From contig NOWV01000262.1 of assembly GCA_003344405.1 (NCBI GenBank), positions 1 through 64,000 on the forward strand: 64,000 nt of DNA. The letters run 5' to 3'. This document shows positions 26,901-38,000 of the stretch, piece by piece. This DNA is from Trichoplax sp. H2. Lineage: Eukaryota > Placozoa > Uniplacotomia > Trichoplacea. The notes under the pieces are model-generated. The model was given only the letters and a program-made list of their open reading frames with translations, was not told where the DNA came from and did not search any database. The position numbers and the translations under genes are program-made. The first letter of the stretch is position 1. The number at the start of each line of letters is the position of its first letter.

Positions 26901-29900
26901 GATGTTCTACCGATGGCAAGCCAAAAAATGAACTACGACGGATAATTTTCAATCGATTTCCTGCGATATCACTAATTTAAGATAGTAGTTAAGGAATAGC
27001 GTAGCGAGTATAATAAATTAACAACAGGCAATGCTATGAATGCTAGAATAAATGGATTCTATTAAACTTTGAAATAACAGTAATTTTGATTTAAAAATAT
27101 AAGTTGATTCATAACAATGACATTATAAACTTATAATGTTGCTATTTAAGAAATGATAATTTGGATAAGTTGAATCTTACAGCATGCGAAGTTTCGTCAA
27201 ATTACGAAATGAGTTTGGTTCAATTTCTTCGATACCATTATACTCAAGATATCTAAAGCATATTGAGATAAATAGAAATTAATTTTTAAATATAAATATG
27301 CATTTAGATTGGAATGAATTTATTTATTTATTATGAAATACAGTAAATTTTATGATGTGATAATGATCTCCGTCCTTAAAATTTGTACATGGCTTTCATA
27401 TTAATTATTCCTATATTATCTTTGCTTTTATACTCACATATCTTCTAGTGATGATAGGCAAGCCAAGCTGTCATTTTTAACAATCTTTAAGCGATTACCC
27501 TTCAAATTTCTATGCAATGTATTTTAAATATAGCGAGAAGATAAAAAATTTTACTATAACAAGAAATAAATAAGCTACGAAGTTCTTTATATACAGATAC
27601 TTTCGTGTGAAATTTAAAATACGGATATTTTTTATACGCGTTTTGAATTAAACGTGTAAATAGTTGTGTTGAAAACCATAATTTAATAAAATGTCAATCT
27701 AATTTATATATCGAAACGAACAGGCGAGTTAATGATTGCAAACCGCACAAAGAGTTGGTTTCAATTGTTGAGATGGCATTATATTTAAGTCGCCTGTGAT
27801 ATTGATAAAACATGGTCAAATGCAAATCAATTTTTGGACGTAATATGAACTTCTATTATTTATAGTGATATTTACGTAACAATATTTTAGGAGATTTTAT
27901 TCCACATAGTATTCAATTATAATTTCGGGTCAGAACTGATTTTAAGATCATAAATGTTTTAACTGCTCGTCGATAAAATTTAATAACTAATTTAAAGCAA
28001 CATTATGATTAAAGCTAATATTAATTAGGAGATGTTTACTTAGCATGCTTTTATACTTACAAACGTTTCAAATTCGACAAACAACCAAATTCACCTTGAG
28101 ACATGGCCTTAAGACGATTATTATCTAAAATTCTAGTCAAAATTATAACATCCATTAAAATCCTTATGAAATGACTAACAAGTATTATTTTTACTCTCCC
28201 ATTGGCATATAAATGGTGCAAGATGTTGTTATTTTTACTTACAAATACTGCAAATTTTGCATTGAACAGAAGGCTTTCGACTCGATATGTACCACTGCAT
28301 TTGATCTAAGCATTCTATAGAAATAAAATAAACGAACATTAGCAATAGGCTTAGACTGGAGATTAATGTCAAGATTAAAGCTATGATTTTGGTATATTAT
28401 CGCAATATTAATATACTTTGCTTTAAGGCTTGGACAATTGCAGCAATTAAAAGCATTTCTTTATCATATTTTACTTGTAATTTATTATCAAATTTAACGA
28501 ATAAATACAGTAAAATAATTGGTACAAGAACTTTCAGATACTTTTAGAGAACGAAATACTTGTTTGCATGATCTCAACTAATTTCTCCTAAATTTTACTA
28601 TGGTATTGAAGAATCTGAATTCGGTTTAAAGTATTAAAAAATAACGGTAAAAATGATATCATAACTTGGTACTGATCTCATCAATTACATCAAATACTCA
28701 AACTTTCTATATGAATCATCTGTTACCCTTATCCCACAATTTTAGGTTTCCAAGACAAAATACAGTAAGCATACGCATAAATAAGCTATCAACTTAATAG
28801 TTTTTGAAAGATGTTAAAATCAGGCTCCTTTGCTATTGAAGAGTTAATGCTCAGAACGATAAATAAATGGTAGGCTTCGAGCTATGAAGCTTTTATAGCT
28901 TCACTTACAGTTGTTTCAGATTGGTTAGGCAGTTGAATGATCCATATGTAATAACTTGTAATCGATTAGCTTCTAAGGATCTTTCATATAAATCAAAATT
29001 AGCAAGGAATTTTTTCATTTAAGCACGTACTAAATATAAAAATACAGTGACTAGTAAAACTAACAGATTGGTTAGGCGTGGCAAGCTACAGAATGCATCG
29101 GTTTCAATAACCTCGATGAGGCTGCTCGTAATGTTCCTAAATAAACCATCGAACACAAAAAAAGCAACGCGATATTTAAGTTGCTCTACCGTCTTGTGAA
29201 ACAATTAAAGGAATTGTCTTAATTAGAAAGTTCCTGATTAAAAGCCTAGTTATACTGCAAGTATGACCTTACAAGCGTTCCTAAAATTATGTAGACATTT
29301 ATCCTAGTAATATCTAATGGAATTAAAATAAATTTAAAATTTCAATCTTCCTACTATATCATGCATTATTATACTTATAGCTACCGCTTCGTAAGGTAAC
29401 GCGTACTTCTAATAAAGTCATAAATAATTAATAATTCCTTAAATACGTATTATGTAGCTGTAATGTAACTTAGTATTGTAATTGTAGACTGTTAGCTATG
29501 TTTAGTATAATGTACGGTAGCGTAACTTCTGTATTTATCCTAAGAGATATTTGGTAGCTATAACTATAGACTGTAGTGGTAGAGACTCTATGCTAGAGTA
29601 CAGATGGCTATATACAGTAAGGTGTTGAGTTACTAATAAGGCTATAGGTAAAAATAGAACTGTAAATCATATATTATGATATGGTTAATTGATTGTACTT
29701 TGGCTGGTGTGAATAATGTCTACATAAATACTGTAGTCGTATCCATATCGGATTAAGGATGGTCCGCAGTAGAATAGTGTTACTAAGAATAATTTAACTA
29801 TGTGTGAAATAAGGTAAAAGGTTGCCATGCGGATTATAGCTGCGAATGCTACGAAAAGTATAAAAGCATGCGACTATAGATTATTCTGTTAGTTCGTAGT

Positions 29901-30797
29901 AGAAGTCTTTAGTAGTAGTATTCGGTTAGAGTAGAGCTGTGCGTAGTTAATCTTTGTATAAGATTCAATAAAGCCCTTATTTTTCTAAAATTTGGAATTT
30001 CGTGATTGGTATATATCACAGTAGCATAATAAGTTAAAATTATCCAAAAAATAAAGTACCAATTTTTAAATCTAAAATTAAGGCATATTCAGTATAAAAC
30101 TGAATACCTACATCACAATTAAATTCATATAACGAACAAAACTTTTCGCTTTAATTCTTCTGATACTGGTGTTATTAATTAACCTAAGCGATAAAAATAA
30201 CCGTCATTTCGAAGTTAAGTGATATAATAGATAATAAAATCATTTATCCATTAAAATCATGACTTAGATAGCGTCATAAATATTAGTAGCACCGATCTTC
30301 CTACGTGTAGATACCGCAATAGTATCGATCAATGCATACTGATATATTATTAAAATAGAAGGATTTGAGTTTGTTGACTAATTTACGACCTCGACCAAAG
30401 AGCATATTTGCATTAATCTAAAGTTTTATCAATAGTGAAGCAATTACAAGAATTGATCATATGCACATAATTTTCTGCAGGTGTATTACTAACAGTAATT
30501 TCACGATTTTAATGTCAGTATAATCGATGTTGGGGAGTTCAATTAAGTTACTGCTCGAACAACTTATAGATGAATTGCTGCAATTGCAAATGCTTGGACA
30601 ACCATTATAGATTTCTGTTAGAAATAATGACTAGATCTTAATTCATGATATAAGAAATATAAATAGCACTAAAAATTTTAACATTTTAAATTGAATGCCT
30701 TACCTGCAATTCCATAATTACTTACTATTACCGGCCAAATAATAGCAATCAAGTTAACATACAGGATTGAATGCTGTAGATTGTCTTTAATTTTCAT
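7818..30797 (-). CDS. Gene A: 50-LRR relaxin-receptor-like (LGR) GPCR, complete, 53 exons
   Basis: Predicted plasma-membrane receptor: a large extracellular LRR domain that should bind a ligand, on a rhodopsin-class seven-helix core that should signal through G proteins. The model is a signal-peptide exon, an LRRNT exon, 50 one-repeat LRR exons and a terminal seven-helix exon. Exon lengths sum to 4,938 nt including the stop, or 1,645 aa, with no in-frame stop. Every intron is GT-AG on the minus strand; intron 1 is phase 1 and all later introns are phase 2. Gene B has the same exon lengths up to the last exon. Known LGRs have roughly 9 to 18 LRRs, so 50 is exceptional. The seven-helix domain resembles RXFP-type receptors, but I see no LDLa module. 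The start is the Met of the M-K-x motif shared by all three paralogues. The ligand is unknown. Confidence 0.9.
9034..18199 (-). CDS. Gene A LRR28-LRR50: irregular-length LRR exons
   Basis: Twenty-three phase-2 exons in transcript order (nt in brackets when not 72): 18113-18199 (87), 17806-17868 (63), 17561-17632, 17354-17437 (84), 16501-16572, 16247-16312 (66), 15768-15839, 15503-15571 (69), 15337-15405 (69), 15108-15179, 14891-14962, 14741-14809 (69), 13435-13500 (66), 13226-13297, 13048-13131 (84), 12825-12890 (66), 12622-12702 (81), 11124-11192 (69), 10880-10957 (78), 10079-10150, 9831-9911 (81), 9666-9737, 9034-9105. Several repeats have degenerate cores. LRR49 (N-N-I-x-x-L) and LRR50 (F-F-G-P) are typical again. 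LRR50 runs directly into the CC hinge with no LRRCT cap. Introns hold nested solo LTRs (11416-12495) and a decayed LTR (14120-14547). Confidence 0.86.
11416..12495 (+). mobile_element. Solo LTR, family 4, carrying a nested LTR
   Basis: Starts TGTTACAGTGTTATACACTG and ends TTTTGTAACA. It is flanked by a perfect 5-bp duplication ATGCT (11411-11415 and 12496-12500). It contains a TATA-like GAGTATATGAA and CGTATAATAAAG. A family 3 LTR has inserted at 11565-12005. Without the insert it is about 634 bp, like the copies at 46039 and 47738. It lies in the gene A intron between LRR44 and LRR45. Confidence 0.88.
11565..12005 (-). mobile_element. Solo LTR, family 3, nested in a family 4 LTR
   Basis: Lies in minus orientation, TGTCACGG... 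to ...GTGACA, with a perfect 5-bp duplication ACATC (11560-11564 and 12006-12010). The minus strand has GGGTATATAAGCCC as a TATA box and GAATAAAG downstream. The same family is found at 1544-2119. Confidence 0.88.
14120..14547 (-). mobile_element. Decayed family 1 LTR
   Basis: The reverse complement matches family 1 over several landmarks (TACTGTATATAGTCATCTGT, CTAGCATAGAGTCT, CTAATAGTCTACAATT), but it is clearly older than the other copies. The right end is near 14547 (TTTACA); the left end is not definable. It lies in the gene A intron between LRR39 and LRR40. The open frame at 13986-14240 overlaps it. Confidence 0.6.
18367..21171 (-). CDS. Gene A LRR19-LRR27 exons
   Basis: Nine phase-2 LRR exons in transcript order: 21103-21171 (69 nt), then 72 nt each at 20930-21001, 20638-20709, 20108-20179, 19864-19935, 19499-19570, 19313-19384, 18603-18674, 18367-18438. 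LRR19 is one residue short and has Cys right after the Ile that replaces the conserved Phe, with Cys also after Phe in LRR18. LRR22 starts N-I-I-N-T and lacks the usual N-x-L order, so it is a weaker repeat, but its frame and length match gene B. The intron 21172-22086 (915 bp) shows nothing recognisable. Confidence 0.87.
22087..30183 (-). CDS. Gene A LRR1-LRR18: regular one-repeat exons
   Basis: Eighteen exons, each exactly 72 nt (24 aa) and phase 2 on both sides. In transcript order: 30112-30183, 29065-29136, 28909-28980, 28243-28314, 28061-28132, 27722-27793, 27438-27509, 27181-27252, 26900-26971, 26440-26511, 26275-26346, 25711-25782, 25335-25406, 24780-24851, 24321-24392, 24003-24074, 22463-22534, 22087-22158. 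Each gives the pattern xLxxNxLxxIxxxxFxxLxxLxxL. LRR2-7 and 10-13 carry a Cys directly after, or one residue after, the conserved Phe/Leu, in alternation. The intron between LRR1 and LRR2 holds a solo LTR (29459-30020). The 22535-24002 intron is long, and I found no further exon or repeat in it. LRR6 uses an unusual GTTCGT donor. Confidence 0.88.
29459..30020 (+). mobile_element. Solo LTR, family 1
   Basis: 562 bp, TGTAATGTAAC... to ...TATATATCACA, with a perfect 5-bp duplication GTAGC on both sides (29454-29458, 30021-30025). It has a TATA box (AAAGTATAAAAGCATG) and CAATAAAGCCC downstream, so promoter and poly(A) motifs face the plus strand, against gene A. It lies in the gene A intron between LRR1 and LRR2. 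It is near-identical to 40456-41005 and 61569-62132. Confidence 0.9.
30494..30614 (-). CDS. Gene A exon 2: LRR N-terminal cap (LRRNT)
   Basis: A 121-nt exon (2 + 39 codons + 2) with the cysteine pattern C-P-x2-C-x-C-x6-C followed by LIELPN, the usual LRRNT signature that seals the start of an LRR solenoid. Its last two bases (CT) join G of the next exon to give Leu. The donor is GTTAGT. Homologous exons of exactly the same length lie at 659-779 and 63417-63537. Confidence 0.88.
30704..30797 (-). CDS. Gene A exon 1: signal peptide
   Basis: Codes 31 residues plus one base, starting M-K-I-K-D-N, with a hydrophobic core (about residues 11-25) typical of a secretory signal peptide. The donor is GTAAGG. 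The split codon (G + AA) makes Glu and leads into the cysteine cap. The coding length of 94 nt is identical in genes B and C, which supports this Met. The exon splices straight to the LRRNT cap with no room for an LDLa module. Confidence 0.8.
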
Positions 30798-33315
30798 GTC
30801 TGCACAATAGGATGATAATAATTACTTTCTGTAATACAATTTAAAAACATAAATGTTAAGGATAAGATTGAATTTGAAGGTCCGGTTAATGTAGCAGAAA
30901 GTTCTCGTTCAATACGATAGTTACAAGTAAGATTAAACAATTCTATTATTTTCCTTTAACAGTATAGTTGAAGGCTGAAGCTTCTAATAATCTAAATAGC
31001 GATATCAATAATTCATTTAATGTATCATTTAATCCGTTGGACTAACGATTTGATAATAGCAATTTAAATTCATCTGAATTATTTTCGCTTATATTTTTAT
31101 CAATTCAAGCTTTACTAGATGATTCCTTAGGGAAGCGTTAAAATAAGCTACTAAGATAATAGAAATAAAATATGAAATTTAAAATAAATTTCGAACATAA
31201 CTAACAACATTTCTTACTGTGACATTATTTATTGGATTATTAAAGATTACCTAAATGTTCTCCTTTTAATAAAGTTAGTAATCTTGAATCTGGTTCTGCG
31301 TATTGCAAAGATTTACACTCGCGGAAGCTATCAAGAGAGATTCTAATAGAATAAAAAATTTAAATTGATTCACCTCATATATATTTTCGATATTAAATTA
31401 AATTAATTTAATTAGTAATCAGTATTGCTATTGCCAAAGAAAGAATTCGATTAGAATCATATTTAAGTATTCAATAGACTGGAAAGTGCTTCTTACCAGT
31501 ATCACGAATTGTCGGGTATGATACTCGTTAAAGACTCTGTACCTAAGGGGAGACTGGTAAAGAATCTTAATCCTTTATCTGCACAGTAATAAAAGTTGTT
31601 CCTAAAATGAAAAAGTGTCTAATTGAGGAAGATAGGCCCATAATAGCCGCCTAATTAATCGTATCCAATTAGATACATCATCGAATACGCTATTGCTTGG
31701 GGAAAAGACTCGAAATCTTTTGTCTCTACTGTTATAACAATGACTTAGATGCATTATTTTGCCAAGGCTTTAAAATATTTGACAGACTGTCTTTAGATAC
31801 GTAGTTTCTAACATTCGTTTCTGGAAAAATTGTTTAAATTGGAAGTTCGCTATATAATAGAATAATATTTTATCACTACACACTCATACATAGGTGTACA
31901 ATATTAAAAATAAATTATAATGAACTATTTTGCAGTATAGAGTACGATTGGCAATGATTCTTCAAAGAAGTTCACAATATTCTCTGTTCTTAACATTATA
32001 AAACACTATCTTATAAGCAGCACAATAGCATTATCTTCCTTTTTATTTTATATTTCATGGTATATAATTATTGTTGGCGATTTACTTTTCAGATGATTAG
32101 GGGAAATGAAACTACTTGAGAATTTTATTGAAGAGGAAGTGAAATTATAGATTTTAATGCCCATTTTAAAACAAATTAATGAAACTGATTGGTTGAATAT
32201 AATAAAAATTCCCAAAATTGATGAAGAAGCTTGACAGTATTTGGAAAGAAAGTTTTTTGTTGGGAGAAATTGCAATTTAAAGAACAGTAAACAATATTAG
32301 ATGAAGGGAACCATACTTTGTTCGCACAGAGTGGATAAGAAATAGTTTTAGCTGTATTCATAAATTTAATTAAATGTTACGAGAAATAAATATTGATTTA
32401 ATGGCATTTGAAGGACCGTCAAGAATAGAACTTTTAAATAAAACATTTTTTAAAGAATAAGTGAAAAGGGTTTATTAGCATAAGTAAATTGAGATAATGT
32501 CATTATTTAGTAGAAAAAAAAGCATACCATTATTAAGAGATCGGATAAGCTAAGCAGGATCCATTAAGCTAATATTAGCCGTACTGGTATTACGTAATAA
32601 TATTAAATACTAGATAGCTGTAAGAAAAAGTTTAGTATTCGGCATATGAACCATTAGTAGAAATATTAGCAAAGCAATTTTGCTACTAAATGGCACACCA
32701 AAAAAGAATTGTAGATTAATATTTTAATATTTAAATAAATTGGCTATAAAGCGCTCCGTAACTAAACCAGCATGCTGAAATAAATTTATATGTCCTATTT
32801 ATGAAATTAATCTACTGCAAAGTATATTGAAAAGAATTGTAGTCTAATATCATGATGTTTTACATAGCTGGCCTTAAAGCGCTCAGTAATTACGCTATCA
32901 TACTAAACTGAATGAGTATACATGTTAGTGTCTGTCATAAAGTTAGTTCGCTAACCTATTTTTATTATATTTTCCTTAGCTAACAGATTTTGGTATTTTT
33001 TTTAAATCTGTCATCTGTGACGTTATTCATTCTTGTATAGATAAAGGCATAGCTTCACAATATTTTCTAGAACTTATAACCAATATTTTCTAAATTGAGT
33101 ACCATTTGAGTGTTTTTTAAATAAAGTTTTTATTCACTTCGTCTAAAGAGACTAATGGTGTTGCTGTTTTCTTGGCGATAGGTGATCGTCAGTATTTAAA
33201 ACGATAATGAAGATATATGTCACTGAGGACAACTTGGCAATAAACTCGTGGAGGTTGTTTTTTTGTAATGATTTTATTTTTTGCCTTTACAAATTTCAAA
33301 TTGTAATAAAGTGAC
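30798..33315. other. Spacer upstream of gene A, unassigned
   Basis: About 2.5 kb of AT-rich DNA that must contain the gene A promoter and 5' UTR. No TATA box, element or extra gene could be supported. The minus-strand frames at 32048-32361 overlap each other and have no recognisable composition. A 7-bp inverted repeat bounds 31494-31559 but does not fold as a tRNA. Confidence 0.5.
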
Positions 33316-33901
33316 TGTCGTAGTCAGCCCACGACAAGGAGACCTGGGCCTTTGAAGTTGTATGAAAACTAAGGCTACCACAGCAACCACAGCAAGTATG
33401 CCTCAACAGGCTAAGCGTAGACTAGTCTTAGGCTTTTAAAATAGTTTATTGAACGAAGGTAGTCTTGCCATCCAAGACTACTCTGACCCCACGGTCAACC
33501 GACAACTGATCTGCTAGTGAGAGCGCTAGGCTTTATATACCCTAGCTCGGTTGCACTCGGTGCACAGCTTAGGTAAACAACTCTAAAACATACAGCTTTT
33601 GTATAGCCGACTGTCTATATGGTTTAGTATGGCAGACGGCGTAAACAACACTAATGAGTTATGAACTAATTAAGAGCTAATTAAAAACCAAAGGCTCAGC
33701 ACAAAGTAACAGAAATTACTATGGTGTGAATATTACTTATCACCTCTGTAAATACATTGCTCTGCACAGAGTCTACAACAAGTATAATTAGACTACTAAT
33801 AATGTTACAATTATCCCATAGCTATTAAATAATAAAATCTTAATTACTAATTACTAATGCTAATGCCACAATTAATTGATGGAGTCTATACTCCGTCACA
33901 G
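33316..33901 (-). mobile_element. Solo LTR, family 2, just downstream of gene B
   Basis: 586 bp in minus orientation (TGTGACGGAGTATAGACTCC... to ...CTACGACA), with a perfect 5-bp duplication GTGAC (33311-33315, 33902-33906). The minus strand has GGTATATAAAGCC and then TTCAATAAAC. Its start lies 66 bases past the gene B stop codon, in the same orientation as gene B. Confidence 0.9.
33445..33450 (-). terminator. LTR-borne AATAAA downstream of gene B
   Basis: AATAAA on the minus strand inside the solo LTR 33316-33901, about 520 bases past the gene B stop codon. No AATAAA or ATTAAA lies between the stop codon and the LTR, so gene B transcripts may end at this LTR signal. This is an inference from position and strand. 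Confidence 0.4.
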
Positions 33902-33967
33902 TGACACAATGTATACAGAATGCCATAATTATATAGCTAAAAAGCAATTTTTCTCCAAAACAGTTTC

Positions 33968-35075
33968 CTAATTCACATCGATCGCATTGCCGTTTGAATT
34001 GATAACAAAAACCCTTGAGCTACATAGACCTATACGACTAGATCTGCTTCGATTCTTTGGCTTGCTACATAAGCCAGCCAAGCAAGTTACTGGATGAATA
34101 AATAATCTCTTAATTACGGCTTTGCTTGTTATGGTGTACAAAAATGGATTAAGAGCAGAGTTAATCGGTAATGCAAAAATACCGATAAATTGTAATGTGA
34201 TCACATTAACGCCTTTACTTGTAACGAAACCGAAATTATTAACCGCATAATATGGTACCCAGCTAATTAAATTGGTGAGTAGTATGATTGATAAGCGCAG
34301 TGCAAGTACTTTATTTTCCTTATTAGCTGATTTCCTAGCAGCTTTTCGAGTCTTGCGAAAGGATATAAACATTGCTATATAAAGTGAGAACGTAATAATC
34401 CAAGCAAAAATTGTAGAAACAATATAGGTTATCATCCAAATGCGGTAGGAAGGGTTCTCATAATTGCTTGGCATGCATATGCTGTTATAGGTGTATAATC
34501 GTAGTTCACCAGGTTGATTAATACTGAGTAGTGCTGGAATAAGTGCAAATAAAAAGCATACTAGCCACGTTATACAGGTGATTACTCGAGTAGCAGATAT
34601 GCTTAGTTTTTTTGCTTTAAGCAAATATACAATAACGATGAACCTATCGGCACTGATAATTAGCATTAAAAATACAGATACTAAACTGGATGTAGTCACA
34701 AGAATACAGGATATTACACATAACGGATTTCTTAGCCAATTCTCAGATTGTAGACCGTATTGTTCTTGGCTACTGTACGTTGAGTTAGCAAACGCTATGA
34801 TGAATAAATAGATTGACATCAAGAAGTCGGACATAGCCAGATTATTAATTAATAGTACATGGACTTTCTTTGCCGAATTGCCTATGCAGCAATTTTGTAT
34901 AATAACCAAAATATTACCCAAAAAAGCTAGGCAGCCGACAACCCAGACAAAAGATTGCATTGAAACATGAGCAAGTAGATGTTGACAAGATGATAAAGTA
35001 TCTGATGACACTGATGGCTCGCAAGTCACAATTTTTGCGGGTATCATGCAGCAAAAGTATGGACGATTAGTTAGC
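33968..35075 (-). CDS. Gene B last exon: hinge end, seven-helix domain and tail
   Basis: Codes residues about 1280-1647. It opens LTNRPYFCC as in gene A, then an extracellular stub with two further Cys, then TM1 (FVWVVGCLAFLGN), TM2 with NLAMSD, and Cys before TM3. It has DRF in place of DRY, SWVP in place of CWLP in TM6, and LPINSALNPFLY in TM7. The tail differs from gene A and has two Cys after TM7 (V-T-C-L-A-G-L-C) that could be palmitoylated. The acceptor is tttatag at 35076. Confidence 0.95.
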
Positions 35076-38000
35076 CTATAAAAAAATTCAGTGGTAATGA
35101 TGAGAGTATGAGTAACAGTTAAAAGTTAGAGTAGGTATTTAAATTAAAACAGCATCGCTAAAAACGAAATTGCCAAATTCACTTACGTTTCCATCAACTT
35201 TGCTGGACCAAAAAATGACCCTCGGGAAATATAGGCCAATGAATTCTTTCGTAAATCTCTAAGACACGAAGATGCCGATTTTTGTTATTTTACAATTATG
35301 ATATCGCAGAATGGTGTATAAAAAGATAAAGATTATCTCTTAGCAAGCAAAGAATTGACTTTCTGTTTCAATATTTGAATCAAGCTGATACGGTTTCTCC
35401 TCACCATAAATATTGGATAGGATAAAATATTATTAAACTTATTAATGAGTTACAGATAATATTATTATTAGAATTTGTATGAGAAAGATAAAGTTAAAAT
35501 TAAGATACTGTATCAAACTTGACGGTGTACAGACTCCGTAAATTAATCGTAGCGTTAGTTTCAGTAATTCAGATTTTATTAGTTATTAATAACCTTTATT
35601 TATTAGGTGCTCCTTAATTGTAATTCTATTAGTAGTCTAGTCATACTTGTTGTAGACTCGAGCAGAATGGTGTACTTACAGAGATGACAACTAATATTCA
35701 CACATAGTAATTTCTGTTACTTTGTGCTGAGCCTTTGATTGTTAATTGGCTCTTAATTACTTCGTAACTCATTAGTGTTGTTTATGCCGTGTACCATACT
35801 GAACCATATAAACAGCCGGCTCTACAAATCTATATATTTTTAGGGTAATTTACCTAAGCTGTGCACGAAGTGCAGCCGAGCTAGGGCATATAAAGCCTGG
35901 TGCTCTCATTAGCTAGTGAGTTGATGATTGACCGTGTAGTATACGCGTGTAGTTAGAGTAGTCTTGGATGTCAAGACTACCTTGGTTTGATAAACTAATT
36001 TAAAAGCATAAGTCTAGTCTACTCTTAGCCCGTAAGGGGCACATTTGGCTGTTGTAGCTTTAGTATTTATACAGATTCAAAGACTCAGGTTTCCTTGTCG
36101 TGAGCTGAACACGACACTATCTTAACATCAATACATATTACTTATTAGACTGCAGTGTTGAGGGTATTTAACTGAACTCTACTGGTTATCGTAATATATT
36201 TAAATTAGTACATATTACCTACAGTAATTACTAGGTTAAATTCTCTATAGTCAAGTAAATTACTCTTTAGTTTCTTAGTTAACATTCCTTTTCTCTGAAT
36301 TCTGGAAATACATGCACATAAGTATATAAGCCAGCTACTAAAATTATTAAAGATCAGTTGTAATGGGAGTTACTTAGTGGAGTACGTTACTTCTTCGATA
36401 AAGCTAATTCATGGCAAGTTTTACTTTGATTCATTTTTCAGTCACAAACGTGTGATACAAGGGTACGCATATGTGAAAATCAAATTGATTTTCAAATATC
36501 TAAATGTATGAATATATCAGTACTGAATAATGATCAATAATGTACAGTGGCACTATTATTAATGTGGTTCATATTCGTCCAACATCAGCTGCTTTTCGTA
36601 ATGTGATGTTAATTTGGCTAATGTAAATGGATCAAACGGTTACAAATATCAATCTTTGTCAGAAAGCTGCGATATCGTTTATCGACTAACTAGGAAGAAA
36701 TCGGAAACACGCTATGCTATGGTGAATAAAATTTGCTTTCCATTTCTACGTAAAGCACTTACAACTTTCGCAGGCTTGGCAACCCCTTAAAGCATCCTTC
36801 TTGGAGATTGTTGATCTTATTTTTGCTTGCATCGCTTTATTATCAATTTATGATTTCATAGTTTAGTGCTAGCAGTATTTGTACTTTGTGCTCAAATATA
36901 AATTAACATTGGCAAAATAAATCTTCCCTAAATTTAAGACTTACATTTCTTGTATATTGGGAAATATTTCTACAAAATCAAGATTTGGGCCACACACTTC
37001 TGCTATTTGATTGCTGGAGATATTACTAGTTCAAGTAGGCACACGTTATGATAGCTACGTTACTTGTTAATAACTCTAAACTTTATCAGTCTTAAGATTA
37101 TGCTGTAGTCAAATTCTTGCTAAGAAATGAGTAAAGTATAACATTACCCGATACATTTGATAATGAAATCAGATCATGAGTATCCAAGATATAAACTTAC
37201 AGCTTTTTCAGATTTATATATCGAATTATTTGTGTAGATTTAATGCTTTTTAGACCATTTTCTGCAATACTCCTGAAATAAATGTTAAATATTGTTATGA
37301 AACCGGTTTTAAATATTTATGTTACGAGCTTTTTGATTTGCTTCAAAATGAGGAAAGAAAACAGCATAAGTTTGCAAATTTCGTTTATTATCTGTAGTAT
37401 ACCGAACTATTAAGGTACCACAGAAACTATTTATCGGAATATCAAAAGCTAGATATTAACTATTCAACGCCAACAATGCAATATATTCTTCGTATGATAT
37501 TATTACTACAGTCATTGGCCTCTTCTTTAGCATTGAAATTATGTTTATATTTTTGGTATAAAAGAATTAGTATTTTAATGTAAACATTCTTGATTAAATT
37601 ATAAAGGCGAGTATTTTATTCATCTTACAGTTCCGTTATTAAATTTAAATCGTTGCCAGAGACATCAAACATATCAAATTCACGTAAGTTGTTGCCATTT
37701 AATGATCTGTTATTAATGAAAGACTTGATAATATTAATTATATGGGCCTGCTATGAAGTTTACGTAATTAACTCTAACTCTTGAATACTTGAAGAAGTTT
37801 AGAATATGAAGTTCTTTGAAGTATCATTATTCTTAGAATATTATCTTGTTGTATCGTACTGTTAATATAATATCTTGTACTTACAAAACTCTAAGATAAT
37901 CAAATGCAAACGCTTTTTCTGGGATGGCTGAAATGTTGCATTTATTTAGATGACTATAAACAGGATTATTGATTGTCAAGTTAGGACAGGTAACGCTTTA

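Noticed and set aside
30494-30614. Cysteine-rich exon first considered as an LDLa module
   Set aside because: The spacing C-P-x2-C-x-C-x6-C followed by a L-P motif fits LRRNT. The acidic calcium-binding motif of LDLa is absent.
31494-31559. 66-bp segment bounded by a perfect 7-bp inverted repeat, tRNA-sized
   Set aside because: No T-arm consensus or anticodon stem could be fitted on either strand.
34578-34811. 77-codon plus-strand open frame
   Set aside because: Antisense to the gene B seven-helix exon.
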